NCBI RefSeq assembly: GCF_026340465.1
Contig: NZ_JAPEPC010000001.1
Span: 744,001-808,000 of the forward strand
DNA from: Streptomyces sp. NBC_01306
GTDB taxonomy: Bacteria; Actinomycetota; Actinomycetes; Streptomycetales; Streptomycetaceae
Direction: 5' to 3'
Length of the DNA: 64,000 nucleotides
The notes below the pieces were generated by a model. The model was not told the origin of the DNA. It saw only the letters and a program-made list of their open reading frames with translations, and did no database searches. This document shows, in pieces, positions 9,182 to 17,850 of this stretch; within the stretch, counting starts at the first letter, position 1, and every line of letters begins with the position of its first letter. The position numbers and the translations under genes were made by a program.

Positions 9182-10051
9182 TCAGACGATGGCGGCGCCG
9201 CTGAACAGCAGCAGCGTCACATCGACCGCGGCGACGACGACCGCCGCGGCGAACGCGGCCCGCTCCCTGCGCCGGCCCAGCAGCGTCCCCGCGACGGCGG
9301 CCGCGGTCGCCGCGGTGAGCGCCGCCAGGGACCGGCCGGAAGGCGGTCCCGCGGGCCCCAGGACGAGGACGGCGGACGCCGCGACCAGCGGGACGGGGAG
9401 CAGCAGCCGCGCCCCGTCGGGGCCGAGCCGGTGCGGCCAGCCGCGTACTCCGAGTACCAGGTCGCTGCGGATGTCCGGCAGGACGTCGCCCAGGTGGGCG
9501 CCGATTCCCAGCAGCGCGCCCGCGGTGACGATCCACCAGACGGGCCACGGCTGTCCCGGCAGCCCGAGTGCGACGAAGGCGGGCAGTGCGGCGAAGCCCA
9601 CCGCGTACGGCAGCCAGGACCAGGCGGTCGCCTTGAGCCCGAGGTCGTACGCCCAGGCCCAGGCGACCCCGGTCAGATGGACGGCGCCCGCCCATGGCCC
9701 GCAGCCGAACGACAGCGGCACGCAGAGCGCCAGCGCGGTGAACGCCGCGGCCCACACGGTGCGTACGCCGACCGCGCCGTCGGCGACCGGCTTGTCGCTG
9801 CGGCCCGCGGCGGTGTCCCGGCGGGCGTCGACCGCGTCGTTGCACCAGCCGACGGACAACTGCCCGGTGAGCACGGCGGCGGCGGTCAGCACACACCGCG
9901 CCGGGCTCTGCCCCGCGGACACCGCGAGCGCCGCCAGCAGCACGGTGACCGCCACGACGGGACCCGGGTGGCACGACCCGGCGAGGGCAGCCACGACACC
10001 GCCCCGCCGGACGGCGGGTCCATCTGCCAGGGGATGTTCGGGAGTTCCCAC
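9182..10051 (-). CDS. UbiA-family aromatic prenyltransferase
   Basis: A 289-aa polytopic protein with both Asp-rich motifs of the UbiA superfamily: NDAVDARRD with DKP nearby (first motif) and DVLPDIRSD (second motif), which bind the magnesium diphosphate of a prenyl donor. About eight hydrophobic helices. The GTG at 10051 gives the usual length; an open frame to 10255 adds implausible sequence. The ribosome binding site is weak. It is divergent from a type III PKS, so a likely acceptor is the phenolic lipid made there (inference). Confidence 0.85.
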   Translation of the reverse strand: MGTPEHPLADGPAVRRGGVVAALAGSCHPGPVVAVTVLLAALAVSAGQSPARCVLTAAAVLTGQLSVGWCNDAVDARRDTAAGRSDKPVADGAVGVRTVWAAAFTALALCVPLSFGCGPWAGAVHLTGVAWAWAYDLGLKATAWSWLPYAVGFAALPAFVALGLPGQPWPVWWIVTAGALLGIGAHLGDVLPDIRSDLVLGVRGWPHRLGPDGARLLLPVPLVAASAVLVLGPAGPPSGRSLAALTAATAAAVAGTLLGRRRERAAFAAAVVVAAVDVTLLLFSGAAIV

Positions 10052-10218
10052 CCGGTGATCGTAGGCGCGGGCGCCCGCACAGCGCGGTTCCGCGCGCTCT
10101 CCACACGTACGGGCGAATCGGCGGGCGGCGCCGGGACACCGGCCAGGGTGTCGGGGGCCGTGCCCGGGGCAGGGATGCTGCAATGCAGGGCACGTCATCC
10201 CCGAGGTGGGAGAACACA

Positions 10219-11286
10219 TTGACCCGGATCGCAGCTGTCCACGGTGTCCTGGCACCGAACCGTCACGCCCAGCACGAGATCACCGACATGGTCGCCCGCG
10301 TCTGTCTGCCCGAAGGCACCGACCGGCGGGTCCTCGACCGGCTGCACCGCAGCGCCCGGGTCCGCTCCCGCCATATGACGCTGCCGCTCGACGCGTACGA
10401 GAAGCTGGACGGCTTCGGGGCCGCCAACGACGCGTTCATCACCGGCGCGACGGAGCTCGGCGCCACGGCGGTGCGGGGCGCGCTGCACGCGGCGGGGCTG
10501 CACCCCGAGGACGTGGACCTGCTGATCTTCACTTCGGTCACCGGAATCGCCGCCCCCTCGGTCGACGCACGGCTGGCCGGGCGGCTCGGGCTGCGCCCCG
10601 ACGTCAAACGGCTGCCGCTCTTCGGGCTCGGCTGCGCCGGGGGCGCGGCGGGGCTGGCCAGGATGCACGACTATCTGGTCGGCCATCCGGACCAGGTCGC
10701 GGTGCTGCTCTCGGTCGAGCTGTGCTCCCTGACCTTCCAGCGTGACGACAGCTCGATGGCCAATCTGATCGCCACCGCCCTCTTCGGGGACGGCGCGGGG
10801 GCCGTCGTTGCCTGCGGCCCGGACCGCTCTGCCGGAGAGCGGGAACTGCCGGGCCCGACCGTCGTGGACACCCGCAGCAGGCTCTACCCCGACACCGGTC
10901 ACGTCATGGGCTGGAACATCAGGAGCTCCGGCTTCCAGGTCGTGCTGGACGCGTCCGTGCCCGATGTGGTCCGCCGTCACCTCGGGGCGGACGTCACGGG
11001 TTTCCTCGCCGACCACGGGCTCAAGCCGAAGGACGTGGCCGCCTGGGTCTGCCACCCGGGCGGGCCCAAGGTGCTGGAGGCCGTGACCGAGTCGCTCGGA
11101 CTGCCCGACGATGCGCTCGGCGTCACCTGGCGCCACCTCGCCGACGTGGGAAACCTGTCCTCGTCGTCGGTGCTGCACGTACTGCGCGACACCCTGGCAG
11201 AGGACCCCCCGGCGCCGGGCACACCGGGGCTGCTGATGGCGATGGGCCCGGGGTTCAGCTGCGAACTGGTCCTGCTGCGCTGGTAG
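10219..11286 (+). CDS. Type III polyketide synthase (alkylresorcinol/alkylpyrone type)
   Basis: A 355-aa chalcone-synthase-fold enzyme. The catalytic triad is complete: Cys139 in GLGCAGG, His279 in WVCHPGG, and Asn312 in GNLSSSS. Such enzymes extend a fatty acyl or other starter with malonyl-CoA and cyclise it. The TTG at 10219 is preferred because GAGGTGGGAG precedes it, though ATG 10183 (12 codons earlier) is possible. The next two genes, a small methyltransferase and an FAD hydroxylase, match the known PKS-methyltransferase-hydroxylase organisation of phenolic-lipid (Srs-type) clusters, which suggests an alkylresorcinol product. Confidence 0.9.
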   Translation: MTRIAAVHGVLAPNRHAQHEITDMVARVCLPEGTDRRVLDRLHRSARVRSRHMTLPLDAYEKLDGFGAANDAFITGATELGATAVRGALHAAGLHPEDVDLLIFTSVTGIAAPSVDARLAGRLGLRPDVKRLPLFGLGCAGGAAGLARMHDYLVGHPDQVAVLLSVELCSLTFQRDDSSMANLIATALFGDGAGAVVACGPDRSAGERELPGPTVVDTRSRLYPDTGHVMGWNIRSSGFQVVLDASVPDVVRRHLGADVTGFLADHGLKPKDVAAWVCHPGGPKVLEAVTESLGLPDDALGVTWRHLADVGNLSSSSVLHVLRDTLAEDPPAPGTPGLLMAMGPGFSCELVLLRW

Positions 11287-11359
11287 GCCGCTGCTCCCCA
11301 TCAGCAGGCCCGGGCCGGACGGACGAGCCGGACCGAGCAGGACCGAGCCCAACCGAGCC

Positions 11360-11403
11360 GGAGGACGCCATGTTCCGGAGGACGCAGTGATTCGGAGGAC
11401 TCC
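11360..11403 (+). repeat. Triple GGAGGAC repeat with a six-codon ORF
   Basis: GGAGGAC occurs at 11360-11366, 11377-11383 and 11394-11400, exactly 17 bases apart. The first copy is placed as a ribosome binding site for a six-codon ORF (ATG 11370, TGA 11388-11390); the third serves the methyltransferase ATG at 11404. The short spacing suggests duplication of a translation initiation region. Confidence 0.6.
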
Positions 11404-11949
11404 ATGATCTGGTACGTGCTGCTGGTGGCCGCTGTCGCCGCCGAGCGCATCGCCGAACTCGTCGTCGCCCGGCGCAACGAGCGCTGGAGCATGGCGCGCG
11501 GTGCGACCGTCGCCGGGCAGGGCCACTATCCGGCGATGGTCGCGCTGCACACCGGTCTCCTCGCGGCCTGCGTGGCCGAGGTCTGGCTGGGCGGCCGGCC
11601 GTTCCTGCCCGCGCTCGGCTGGCCGATGGCTGCCGTGCTGGTGGCCGCCCAGGGGCTGCGCTGGTGGTGCATCGGGACCCTGGGTCCGCGCTGGAACACC
11701 CGGGTGATCGTCGTTCCCGGCCTGCCGCTGGTGCAGGGCGGCCCCTACCGGTGGCTGCGGCATCCGAACTATGTGGCCGTGGTCGCCGAGGGGTTCGCGC
11801 TGCCGCTGGTGCACACCGCGTGGCTCACCGCGCTGGCGTTCACCGCGCTCAACGCCGTACTGCTGGCCGTCCGTATCCGCTGTGAGAACGCCGCGCTGGA
11901 GGGCGCCCGGCCCGCGCGGTCCGGTCCGGCGGGGAACGTCACCGCGTGA
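11404..11949 (+). CDS. Isoprenylcysteine carboxyl methyltransferase-like membrane methyltransferase (SrsB-like)
   Basis: A 181-aa membrane protein with four to five hydrophobic helices and the ICMT-type signature GPYRWLRHPNY followed by RIRCENAAL. In phenolic-lipid clusters such enzymes O- or C-methylate the aromatic polyketide head group using S-adenosylmethionine. GGAGGAC lies upstream of ATG 11404, and the stop overlaps the GTG of the next gene by 4 bases (GTGA), so the two are coupled. Confidence 0.85.
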   Translation: MIWYVLLVAAVAAERIAELVVARRNERWSMARGATVAGQGHYPAMVALHTGLLAACVAEVWLGGRPFLPALGWPMAAVLVAAQGLRWWCIGTLGPRWNTRVIVVPGLPLVQGGPYRWLRHPNYVAVVAEGFALPLVHTAWLTALAFTALNAVLLAVRIRCENAALEGARPARSGPAGNVTA

Positions 11950-12959
11950 TCGACGTACTGGTGGCGGGCGGCGGTCCCGCCGGGCTCGCGACCGCCGTCC
12001 ATGCCGCGCTGGCCGGTCTTGAGGCGGTCGTCGTGGAGCCCAGGGCCTCGCCGGTGGACAAGGCCTGCGGTGAGGGAGTCATGCCCGGCGGTGTCGCCGC
12101 GCTGCGTGCGCTGGGGGTGGAAGCGGAGGGGCGGGACCTGCGCGGCATCCGCTATCTCGACGGCCGTCGCAGCGTCGAGGCGGCGTTCCGGGGCGGTACC
12201 GGCCTCGGGATCCGCCGTACGGTGCTGCACGCCGCGCTGCACGAGCGCGCCCGCGAGCTGGGCGTACGGATGGTCACGGGCAAGGTCGGCGCAGTGCGCC
12301 AGCGCACCGACAGCGTCAGCGCGGCCGGGCTCACCGCGCGCTGGCTGGTGGCCGCCGACGGCCTGCACTCACCGCTGCGGCGCGGTCTCGGGCTCGATCT
12401 GCCCGGCCGCTCCCCCGGCCGGTACGGGCTGCGCCGCCACTACCGGTGCGCTCCGTGGACCGACTTCGTGGAGGTGCACTGGTCCGCGTACGGGGAGGCG
12501 TATGTGACCCCCGTCGGCGAGGAGTTGGTCGGGGTCGCGGTGCTCAGCCGCAGCCGTCGCGGCTACGACGAACACCTGGCCGGGTTCCCGGCGCTCCACG
12601 CGGCGTTGCGCGGGCCGCACGCGAGCACCGTGCGCGGGGCGGGACCGCTCCGCCAGCGGGTACGGCGCCGGGTCGCCGGGCGGGTCCTGCTCGTCGGGGA
12701 CGCGGCGGGGTACGTCGATGCCCTCACCGGCGAGGGCATCGCCCTGGCCCTGGCGAGCGCCGGGGCGGCGGTGCGCTGCCTGGCCGCCGGCCGGCCCGCC
12801 GACTACGAGGGCGCCTGGCAGCGTCTGACCCGCCGTCACCGGCTGCTGACCGGCGCCCTCCTGTCCTTCAGCGGCAGCCCGCGGACCGCCGGCCTCGTCG
12901 TACCGGCGGCCGCCCGGCTGCCCGCCGTCTTCACGGCGGCCGTCCACGCACTTCAGTAG
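11946..12959 (+). CDS. FAD-dependent monooxygenase (SrsC-like hydroxylase)
   Basis: A 337-aa flavoprotein of the geranylgeranyl-reductase/aromatic-hydroxylase fold. The dinucleotide-binding motif is VAGGGPAGLATAVHAALAG at the N-terminus and the second FAD motif is LLVGDAAGYVDALTGEGIA. In this context it should hydroxylate the polyketide ring, turning a resorcinol into a quinol or quinone. It starts with GTG inside the methyltransferase stop and ends 13 bases from the convergent LLM gene. Confidence 0.85.
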   Translation: MIDVLVAGGGPAGLATAVHAALAGLEAVVVEPRASPVDKACGEGVMPGGVAALRALGVEAEGRDLRGIRYLDGRRSVEAAFRGGTGLGIRRTVLHAALHERARELGVRMVTGKVGAVRQRTDSVSAAGLTARWLVAADGLHSPLRRGLGLDLPGRSPGRYGLRRHYRCAPWTDFVEVHWSAYGEAYVTPVGEELVGVAVLSRSRRGYDEHLAGFPALHAALRGPHASTVRGAGPLRQRVRRRVAGRVLLVGDAAGYVDALTGEGIALALASAGAAVRCLAAGRPADYEGAWQRLTRRHRLLTGALLSFSGSPRTAGLVVPAAARLPAVFTAAVHALQ

Positions 12960-12972
12960 CCGCGCCGGCACC

Positions 12973-14379
12973 TCACCGTGCCCGCGCAGGCACGGGCCGG
13001 CCCACAGGTGCCTGTCCGCCGCTCCCGGCGGGAGTGTCGAACAGCTGGTTGGCGGGGCGCGGCAGACCGTAGTGCTCGCGCAGCGTGCGCCCCGTGTACT
13101 CGGTGCGGAACAGACCGCGCTCCTGGAGGATCGGCACCACCCGGTCCACGAAGGTCTCAAGGCCGGAGGGCAGCACGGCGGGCATGATGTTGAACCCGTC
13201 GGCCGCTCCGCTGTCGTACCAGTGCTCGATAGTGTCGGCCACCTGCTCCGCCGTCCCCGCGAAGGTACGGTGGCCGCGGCCGCCGCCCAGCCGTCCGATG
13301 AGCTGCCGCACGGTCAGCCGCTCGCGCCGGGCCAGCTCCACGACGAGGGTGTACCGGCTCTTCGCCCCCTCGATCTCGTCCTCGGTGGGGATGTCATCGG
13401 GCAGTTCCTCGTCGAGCGCCAGGTCGTCCGGGGCGATCCTCAGCCGCTCGGCCAGCTGCCGCTTGGCGTACTCGGGCACGATCAACCGGTCCAGTTCGGC
13501 GTCCAGTTCACGCGCTTCGGCCTCGGTGTCGCCGATGACCGGGACGATCCCCGGCAGGATCTTGATGCCGCCGGGGTCACGGCCGACGGCCTGGGCGCGC
13601 CGTTTGACGTCCTGGTAGAAGGCGATGCCCTCCTCCAGTGTCTGCTGGGCGGTGAACACCGCCTCCGCGTAGCGGGCGGCGAAGTCCTTGCCGTCCTCGC
13701 TGGAGCCCGCCTGCACCAGCAGCGGATAACCCTGCGGCGGACGCTGGACGTTCAGCGGTCCGTCGACGCGGAAGTACGGGCCGCTGTGGTCGATCCGGCG
13801 TACGCGGTCCGCCAGCGCGTGCACCCCGCGCTCCTTGTCCGCGACCACGGCGTCGTCGGCCCAGCTGTCCCACAGTTTGGTGGACACCTCGACGAACTCG
13901 GCGGCCCTGCGGTACCGGTCGCGGTGCAGCGGAGTGTCGTCGAGGCCGAAGTTACGGGCCGCGTCGGCGCCCGCGGTCGTGACGATGTTCCAGCCGGCCC
14001 GGCCCCCGGAGACATGGTCGAGCGAGGCGAACCTGCGGGCCAGGTTGTACGGCTCGTTGTAGCTGGTGGAAGCGGTGGCGATGAGTCCGATGTGCTCGGT
14101 GGCGCCCGCCAGCGCGGTGAGCAGGACGGTGGGCTCCAGCTTGGCCGAAGGCCGCCTGCCCGGGTCGCCCATCAGGACCGGGCTGTCGGCGAGGAACAGC
14201 GAGTCGAGTCTGCCGCGCTCGGCGATCCTGGCGAGGTTCTTGTAGTGCTCGATGTCGGAGTTGGCGCGCGCCGGGCTCTCGGCGAGCCGCCAGGACGCCT
14301 CGTGATGGCCGGTGGACATCAGGAACGCGTTGAGATGCAGCGGGGCGCGGCCGGGGGTGGCGCCGGGGGTGCGTGGCAT
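12973..14379 (-). CDS. LLM-class FMN-dependent monooxygenase (NtaA/SnaA/DszA family)
   Basis: A 468-aa TIM-barrel flavin monooxygenase. Family features include HLNAFLMSTGHHEASWR at the N-terminus, SGGRAGWNIVTT, and PLLVQAGSSEDGK. These enzymes use reduced FMN supplied by a separate reductase, here encoded at 17308. With an ssu-like transporter in the same operon, the role is probably desulfonation or oxidation of an imported organosulfur compound to free sulfite. GAGGAG lies about 11 bases before ATG 14379. The exact substrate cannot be read from the sequence. Confidence 0.9.
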   Translation of the reverse strand: MPRTPGATPGRAPLHLNAFLMSTGHHEASWRLAESPARANSDIEHYKNLARIAERGRLDSLFLADSPVLMGDPGRRPSAKLEPTVLLTALAGATEHIGLIATASTSYNEPYNLARRFASLDHVSGGRAGWNIVTTAGADAARNFGLDDTPLHRDRYRRAAEFVEVSTKLWDSWADDAVVADKERGVHALADRVRRIDHSGPYFRVDGPLNVQRPPQGYPLLVQAGSSEDGKDFAARYAEAVFTAQQTLEEGIAFYQDVKRRAQAVGRDPGGIKILPGIVPVIGDTEAEARELDAELDRLIVPEYAKRQLAERLRIAPDDLALDEELPDDIPTEDEIEGAKSRYTLVVELARRERLTVRQLIGRLGGGRGHRTFAGTAEQVADTIEHWYDSGAADGFNIMPAVLPSGLETFVDRVVPILQERGLFRTEYTGRTLREHYGLPRPANQLFDTPAGSGGQAPVGRPVPARAR

Positions 14380-14439
14380 GACGGTGTCGTCTCCTCGGAT
14401 GGTTCGCGGGTGTAGAGGTACGCGGGTGTGTTCGCGCGT

Positions 14440-14463
14440 GGGGCGCCTGCGCAGGGGCGCCCC
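14440..14463 (-). other. Hairpin between the ABC ATPase and LLM genes
   Basis: GGGGCGCC at 14440-14447 pairs with GGCGCCCC at 14456-14463 around an 8-base loop. It lies in the 123-bp spacer of the operon, upstream of the last gene. It could lower read-through, or protect the upstream message from 3' decay. Confidence 0.45.
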
Positions 14464-14502
14464 GGGCACTCGGACAGGTGCTCGGGAGGGCCGGGGCGGG
14501 GG

Positions 14503-15258
14503 CTACGGCTGGGGCTGAAGCTGGGGTTCTGTCACGCCGAGGGCGGTGAGCAGGGTGTCCCGGTACTCCTGGAACCGGGGATCGCGCCGGCTCCTGGGTG
14601 CGTCGAGGCCGATCGTCAGGTCGAGGGAGATCCGGCCGCCCTCCAGGACCAGCACCCGGTCGGCGAGTTCGACCGCCTCGTCGACATCGTGGGTCACGAG
14701 CAGCACGGCGGGCCGGTGGCGTTCGTACAGCTCGCGCAGCAGCCCGTGCATCCTGAGCCGGGTGAGCGCGTCCAGTGCGCCGAACGGCTCGTCGGCCAGC
14801 AGCAGTTCGGGATCGCGGACCAGGGCGCGGGCGAGTGCGGCCCGCTGCTGCTCGCCACCGGAGAGTTCGTGCGGCCAGGACCGCTCACGGCCCGCCAGGC
14901 CGACCTCGTCGAGCGCGGTCAGCCCGCGCTCCCGGGCGCCGGGACCGCGTACCCCGAGCACCACGTTGTCCAGGAGGCGCAGCCAGGGCAGCAGCCGGGA
15001 GTCCTGGAAGGAGAGCGACACCCGCTCGGGGACGCTCAGCCCGCCCGAGCCGTCGACCGCGTGGTCGAGGCCGGCCACGGCCCGCAGCAGGGTGGACTTG
15101 CCCGAGCCGCTGCGGCCGAGCAGGGCGGTGAACTCGCCCCGGGCCAGCGTCAGATCGAGCTCGTGCAGGACGGTCCGGTCGCCGAAGCGGCGCACCAGCT
15201 TCGTCATCCGTACGGCCGCCGGAGGCGTACCGGTCAGCCCGCCAGGGTGCGTCGCCAC
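14503..15258 (-). CDS. ssuB: ABC transporter ATP-binding protein (SsuB-like)
   Basis: A 251-aa ATPase with Walker A GRSGSGKST, Q-loop FQDSRLLPW, signature LSGGEQQR, Walker B LLLADEPFG and H-loop VTHDVDEA. FQDSRLLPW is characteristic of nitrate/sulfonate/taurine importers. The start is set at GTG 15258, which has AAGGAGG upstream and overlaps the permease end by 25 bases; ATG 15207 is internal. It energises uptake through the permease encoded directly upstream. Confidence 0.9.
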   Translation of the reverse strand: MATHPGGLTGTPPAAVRMTKLVRRFGDRTVLHELDLTLARGEFTALLGRSGSGKSTLLRAVAGLDHAVDGSGGLSVPERVSLSFQDSRLLPWLRLLDNVVLGVRGPGARERGLTALDEVGLAGRERSWPHELSGGEQQRAALARALVRDPELLLADEPFGALDALTRLRMHGLLRELYERHRPAVLLVTHDVDEAVELADRVLVLEGGRISLDLTIGLDAPRSRRDPRFQEYRDTLLTALGVTEPQLQPQP

Positions 15259-16196
15259 GACAGGGCCCTCCTTCCGATCGTCTGGACCAGGGCGTCCGAT
15301 GCGAAGCCGAAGATCCCGTAGACCACCAGACCGACGATGATGACGTCGGACTGGGCGTACTGCTGGGCCTGGAACATCATGTAGCCGATTCCGCTGGTCG
15401 CGTTGATCTGCTCGACCACGATCAGGCCGAGCCAGGAGGCCGTCACACCCAGCCGCAGCCCGACGAAGAAGCCGGGCAGCGAGCCGGGGCCGACCACCTT
15501 GCGGATGAACTGGAGGCGGCTGAGCCCGAGGGATTCGGCGAGCTCGACATACCGGCTGTCGATACCGGTCAGCGCGGCGTACGTGTTGACGTACACCGTC
15601 ACCGCGACGCCCAGGGCGATGACGGTGACCTTCATCTCTTCGCCGATGCCCAGCCAGAGGATCAGCAGCGGCAGCATCGCCAGCGAGGGAATGGCCCGCT
15701 TGATCTGGAGCGGGCCGTCGAGCAGATACTCCCCGGTGCGGCTCAGCCCGGCCGCCACCGCGAGGACCGTACCGGCCGCCACCCCGAAGAGGAGACCGAG
15801 CCCGGCACGCTGGAGCGAGACCAGGACGTTGGCCTGGAGCCGTCCGTCGGCGGCCAGATCGCCGGCGGTGGAGAGCACGGTGCCGGGCCCCGAGAGGATC
15901 CTCGGGTCGAGATAGCCGAGAGCCGACGCGGCCCACCAGACGACGACCACCAGCACAGGACCGATCAGCCGGCCGAAGGGCACGGCCCGCCCGGGCCCCA
16001 GCCGCCTGCGGGCGGCACGGCCGGGAGGCCGCTGTGCCAACTCGGGGTGCGCGGGGTCGGTGTTCGTGGAGTCGGGGTGCGTGGAGTCCGCGTGGGTGGA
16101 GTCCGCGTGCGTGGAGTCGGCGTGCGTGGAGTCGAGGTGCGGCAACTCGGCGTCCGCCGCTTCCCGGACGCGGGCGTTCGGCAGTACTTCGGTCAT
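15234..16196 (-). CDS. ssuC: ABC transporter permease (SsuC-like)
   Basis: A 320-aa integral membrane protein of the sulfonate/nitrate/taurine importer class, with six hydrophobic helices and the EAA-loop region LAESLGLSRLQFIRKVVGPGSLPG that contacts the ATPase. The N-terminal 60 residues are soluble and contain five near-identical DSTHA-type pentapeptides encoded by a 15-bp tandem repeat. ATG 16196 overlaps the stop of the binding-protein gene by 4 bases. Substrate is inferred from the operon, not the permease itself. Confidence 0.9.
   Translation of the reverse strand: MTEVLPNARVREAADAELPHLDSTHADSTHADSTHADSTHPDSTNTDPAHPELAQRPPGRAARRRLGPGRAVPFGRLIGPVLVVVVWWAASALGYLDPRILSGPGTVLSTAGDLAADGRLQANVLVSLQRAGLGLLFGVAAGTVLAVAAGLSRTGEYLLDGPLQIKRAIPSLAMLPLLILWLGIGEEMKVTVIALGVAVTVYVNTYAALTGIDSRYVELAESLGLSRLQFIRKVVGPGSLPGFFVGLRLGVTASWLGLIVVEQINATSGIGYMMFQAQQYAQSDVIIVGLVVYGIFGFASDALVQTIGRRALSWRRTLAG
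16066..16140 (-). repeat. 15-bp in-frame tandem repeat in the permease N-terminus
   Basis: Five 15-bp units starting GTGGAGTC (16066, 16081, 16096, 16111, 16126) differ by one to three bases. Translated on the minus strand they give repeated Asp-Ser-Thr-His-Ala/Pro. Because the unit is a multiple of three, copy-number change would only lengthen or shorten the soluble N-terminus. Confidence 0.85.
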
Positions 16197-17257
16197 GATC
16201 CCTCCCGGTAGGCGGCGGGTACGGCCTCGGCGGCCAGCCGCTCGAAGCGCCGGTCGAACAGCTTGGTGACGTCCTGACGGGGTACGAAGCCGCCCGAGGC
16301 CATCAGGTCGGCGGTCTCCTGCTCCCAGGCGATCGCCCGGTCCCAGTTCGTCGTGAAGACCGGTCTGGCCAGCGAGGCGACGATGCGCCTGCCGTCCGCC
16401 GCCGTGACGCCCTGGTCCTTGACGTAGTACCGGTCGATCCACTGGCCGGGGTGCTCCCATGCCCACACCTGGCCGCGTGCCCAGAGCGGGATGAAGTCAC
16501 GGACAGCGGCGGCCTTGGCCCGGTCGTCCAGCACCTCGTCCGGCGCCCAGAGAACGGTGAGCAGGTCGACCACATCGGTGTGCACGCCCCGGGCGCCGTC
16601 CTTGGCGTACTGGCCGAGGTACTTGGTGAGCGTGGGCTCCGCGAGCGGGGCCACGTCGACCTGCCCGGACTGGAGTGCGGTCAGGAACTGGGTGCTGGGC
16701 AGGGCCACGAGGGTGACGTCGCTGTTGCGCAGACCGGCCTTCTGCAACGCCCGCAGGACGACCACGCCCTGGGCCTGCCCCTGCGAGAAGCCGATCTTCC
16801 TGCCCCGGAAGTCTCCGGTCCTCCTGATCGACGAGCCGGGCGCTGTGGCGAAGACGTACAACGGGTGATTGCGCTCCTGGACCGCCACGATCCGCGCGCC
16901 GACCCCGATCGCGGCGGCCTGGATCGGGGGAATTCCCGCATTGACCGCGAGGTCGATGGAGTGGGCGCGGAATCCCTGGATGATGTCGGGGCCCGCATTC
17001 AGATTGGGCCAGTCTGAGACGGTGAACCGCAGATCCTTTTTCAGCCCGGACGGGGCGAGTTGGAGTTGTGTGGTCCGTACGGCCACCGAGAGTTTCGTTC
17101 CCGGCGGCGGGGCGCCGGACGGGAGTTTTCCGAGCGGTTTCCCGCTGGCGGCCGTCGTGGTCTGCGGGGCGCAGCCGGCGAGGCCGAGTGCAGCTCCGCC
17201 CATGAGGGCGAGAAAGGACCTGCGGCCGGCGGGAGCCGATGGCGGAAAAGCTGGCAT
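16193..17257 (-). CDS. ssuA: ABC transporter substrate-binding lipoprotein (SsuA-like)
   Basis: A 354-aa binding protein. The N-terminus has a Tat-like RRSFLAL followed by a hydrophobic run and the lipobox LAGC, so the mature protein is anchored by Cys29. The body matches the nitrate/sulfonate/taurine binding fold (GFRAHSIDLAVNAG, GRKIGFSQGQAQG, LPSTQFLTALQSGQVDVAPL). It should capture an aliphatic sulfonate or related compound outside the cell. AGGAAT precedes ATG 17257; the next gene overlaps by ATGA. Confidence 0.9.
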   Translation of the reverse strand: MPAFPPSAPAGRRSFLALMGGAALGLAGCAPQTTTAASGKPLGKLPSGAPPPGTKLSVAVRTTQLQLAPSGLKKDLRFTVSDWPNLNAGPDIIQGFRAHSIDLAVNAGIPPIQAAAIGVGARIVAVQERNHPLYVFATAPGSSIRRTGDFRGRKIGFSQGQAQGVVVLRALQKAGLRNSDVTLVALPSTQFLTALQSGQVDVAPLAEPTLTKYLGQYAKDGARGVHTDVVDLLTVLWAPDEVLDDRAKAAAVRDFIPLWARGQVWAWEHPGQWIDRYYVKDQGVTAADGRRIVASLARPVFTTNWDRAIAWEQETADLMASGGFVPRQDVTKLFDRRFERLAAEAVPAAYREGS

Positions 17258-17307
17258 GGTGATTCCTGATCAGTGGGCGGTGGCGGACGGCGGCACGGAC
17301 AACGGGT

Positions 17308-17850
17308 TCAGAGCGACAGGTAGTTGCCGTCGTGGAACACCAGCGGGCCCCGGCTCTCGTCGAGCCAGGACTCCTCGACCCGCGCCACCACGATCCGGTG
17401 GTCCCCGGCCGGCACGATCTGCTCGACGCCGAGTCGCAGCCAGCCGGCCACCCCGCCGAGCACCGGCTCGCCGCCCGGCAGCCTCCGCCACTGGGTCGGC
17501 GCGGCGAACCTGTCGATGCCGCTCTTCGCGAACGTCCTGGCCAACGGCTCCTGGTCGGAGCTGAGGAAGTTGATGACGGCGGTCGTGGCGCGCTCGATGT
17601 GCGGCCAGCTGGAGGCGGTCACCGCGATACCGAAGGACACCAGCGGCGGTTCGAGGGAGAGCGAGGTGAGTGAGGTCGCGGTGAACCCGACCGGCCCCCG
17701 GCCGGAGTCGGCGGTGACAGCGACCACCCCGGCGGGATAACGGCGGAACACCTGCCGGAACCGCTCGGGAGCGATTCCGGGAGCAATTCCGGGCGCGGAG
17801 TACGCGGACGGCACGGGGGACGGAGCGGCTGGAGTGGCGGTGACGGTCAT
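17308..17850 (-). CDS. Flavin reductase (HpaC/DszD-like domain)
   Basis: A 180-aa protein of the flavin-reductase-like FMN-binding split-barrel family: RRYPAGVVAVTA near the N-terminus, GFTATSLTSLSLEPPLVSF for flavin binding, and an AGDHRIVVARVE segment. It should reduce FMN with NAD(P)H and hand it to the LLM monooxygenase four genes downstream. It is the first structural gene of the sulfur operon and lies 168 bases after a cysteine-rich short ORF. GGGGAG precedes ATG 17850. Confidence 0.9.
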   Translation of the reverse strand: MTVTATPAAPSPVPSAYSAPGIAPGIAPERFRQVFRRYPAGVVAVTADSGRGPVGFTATSLTSLSLEPPLVSFGIAVTASSWPHIERATTAVINFLSSDQEPLARTFAKSGIDRFAAPTQWRRLPGGEPVLGGVAGWLRLGVEQIVPAGDHRIVVARVEESWLDESRGPLVFHDGNYLSL

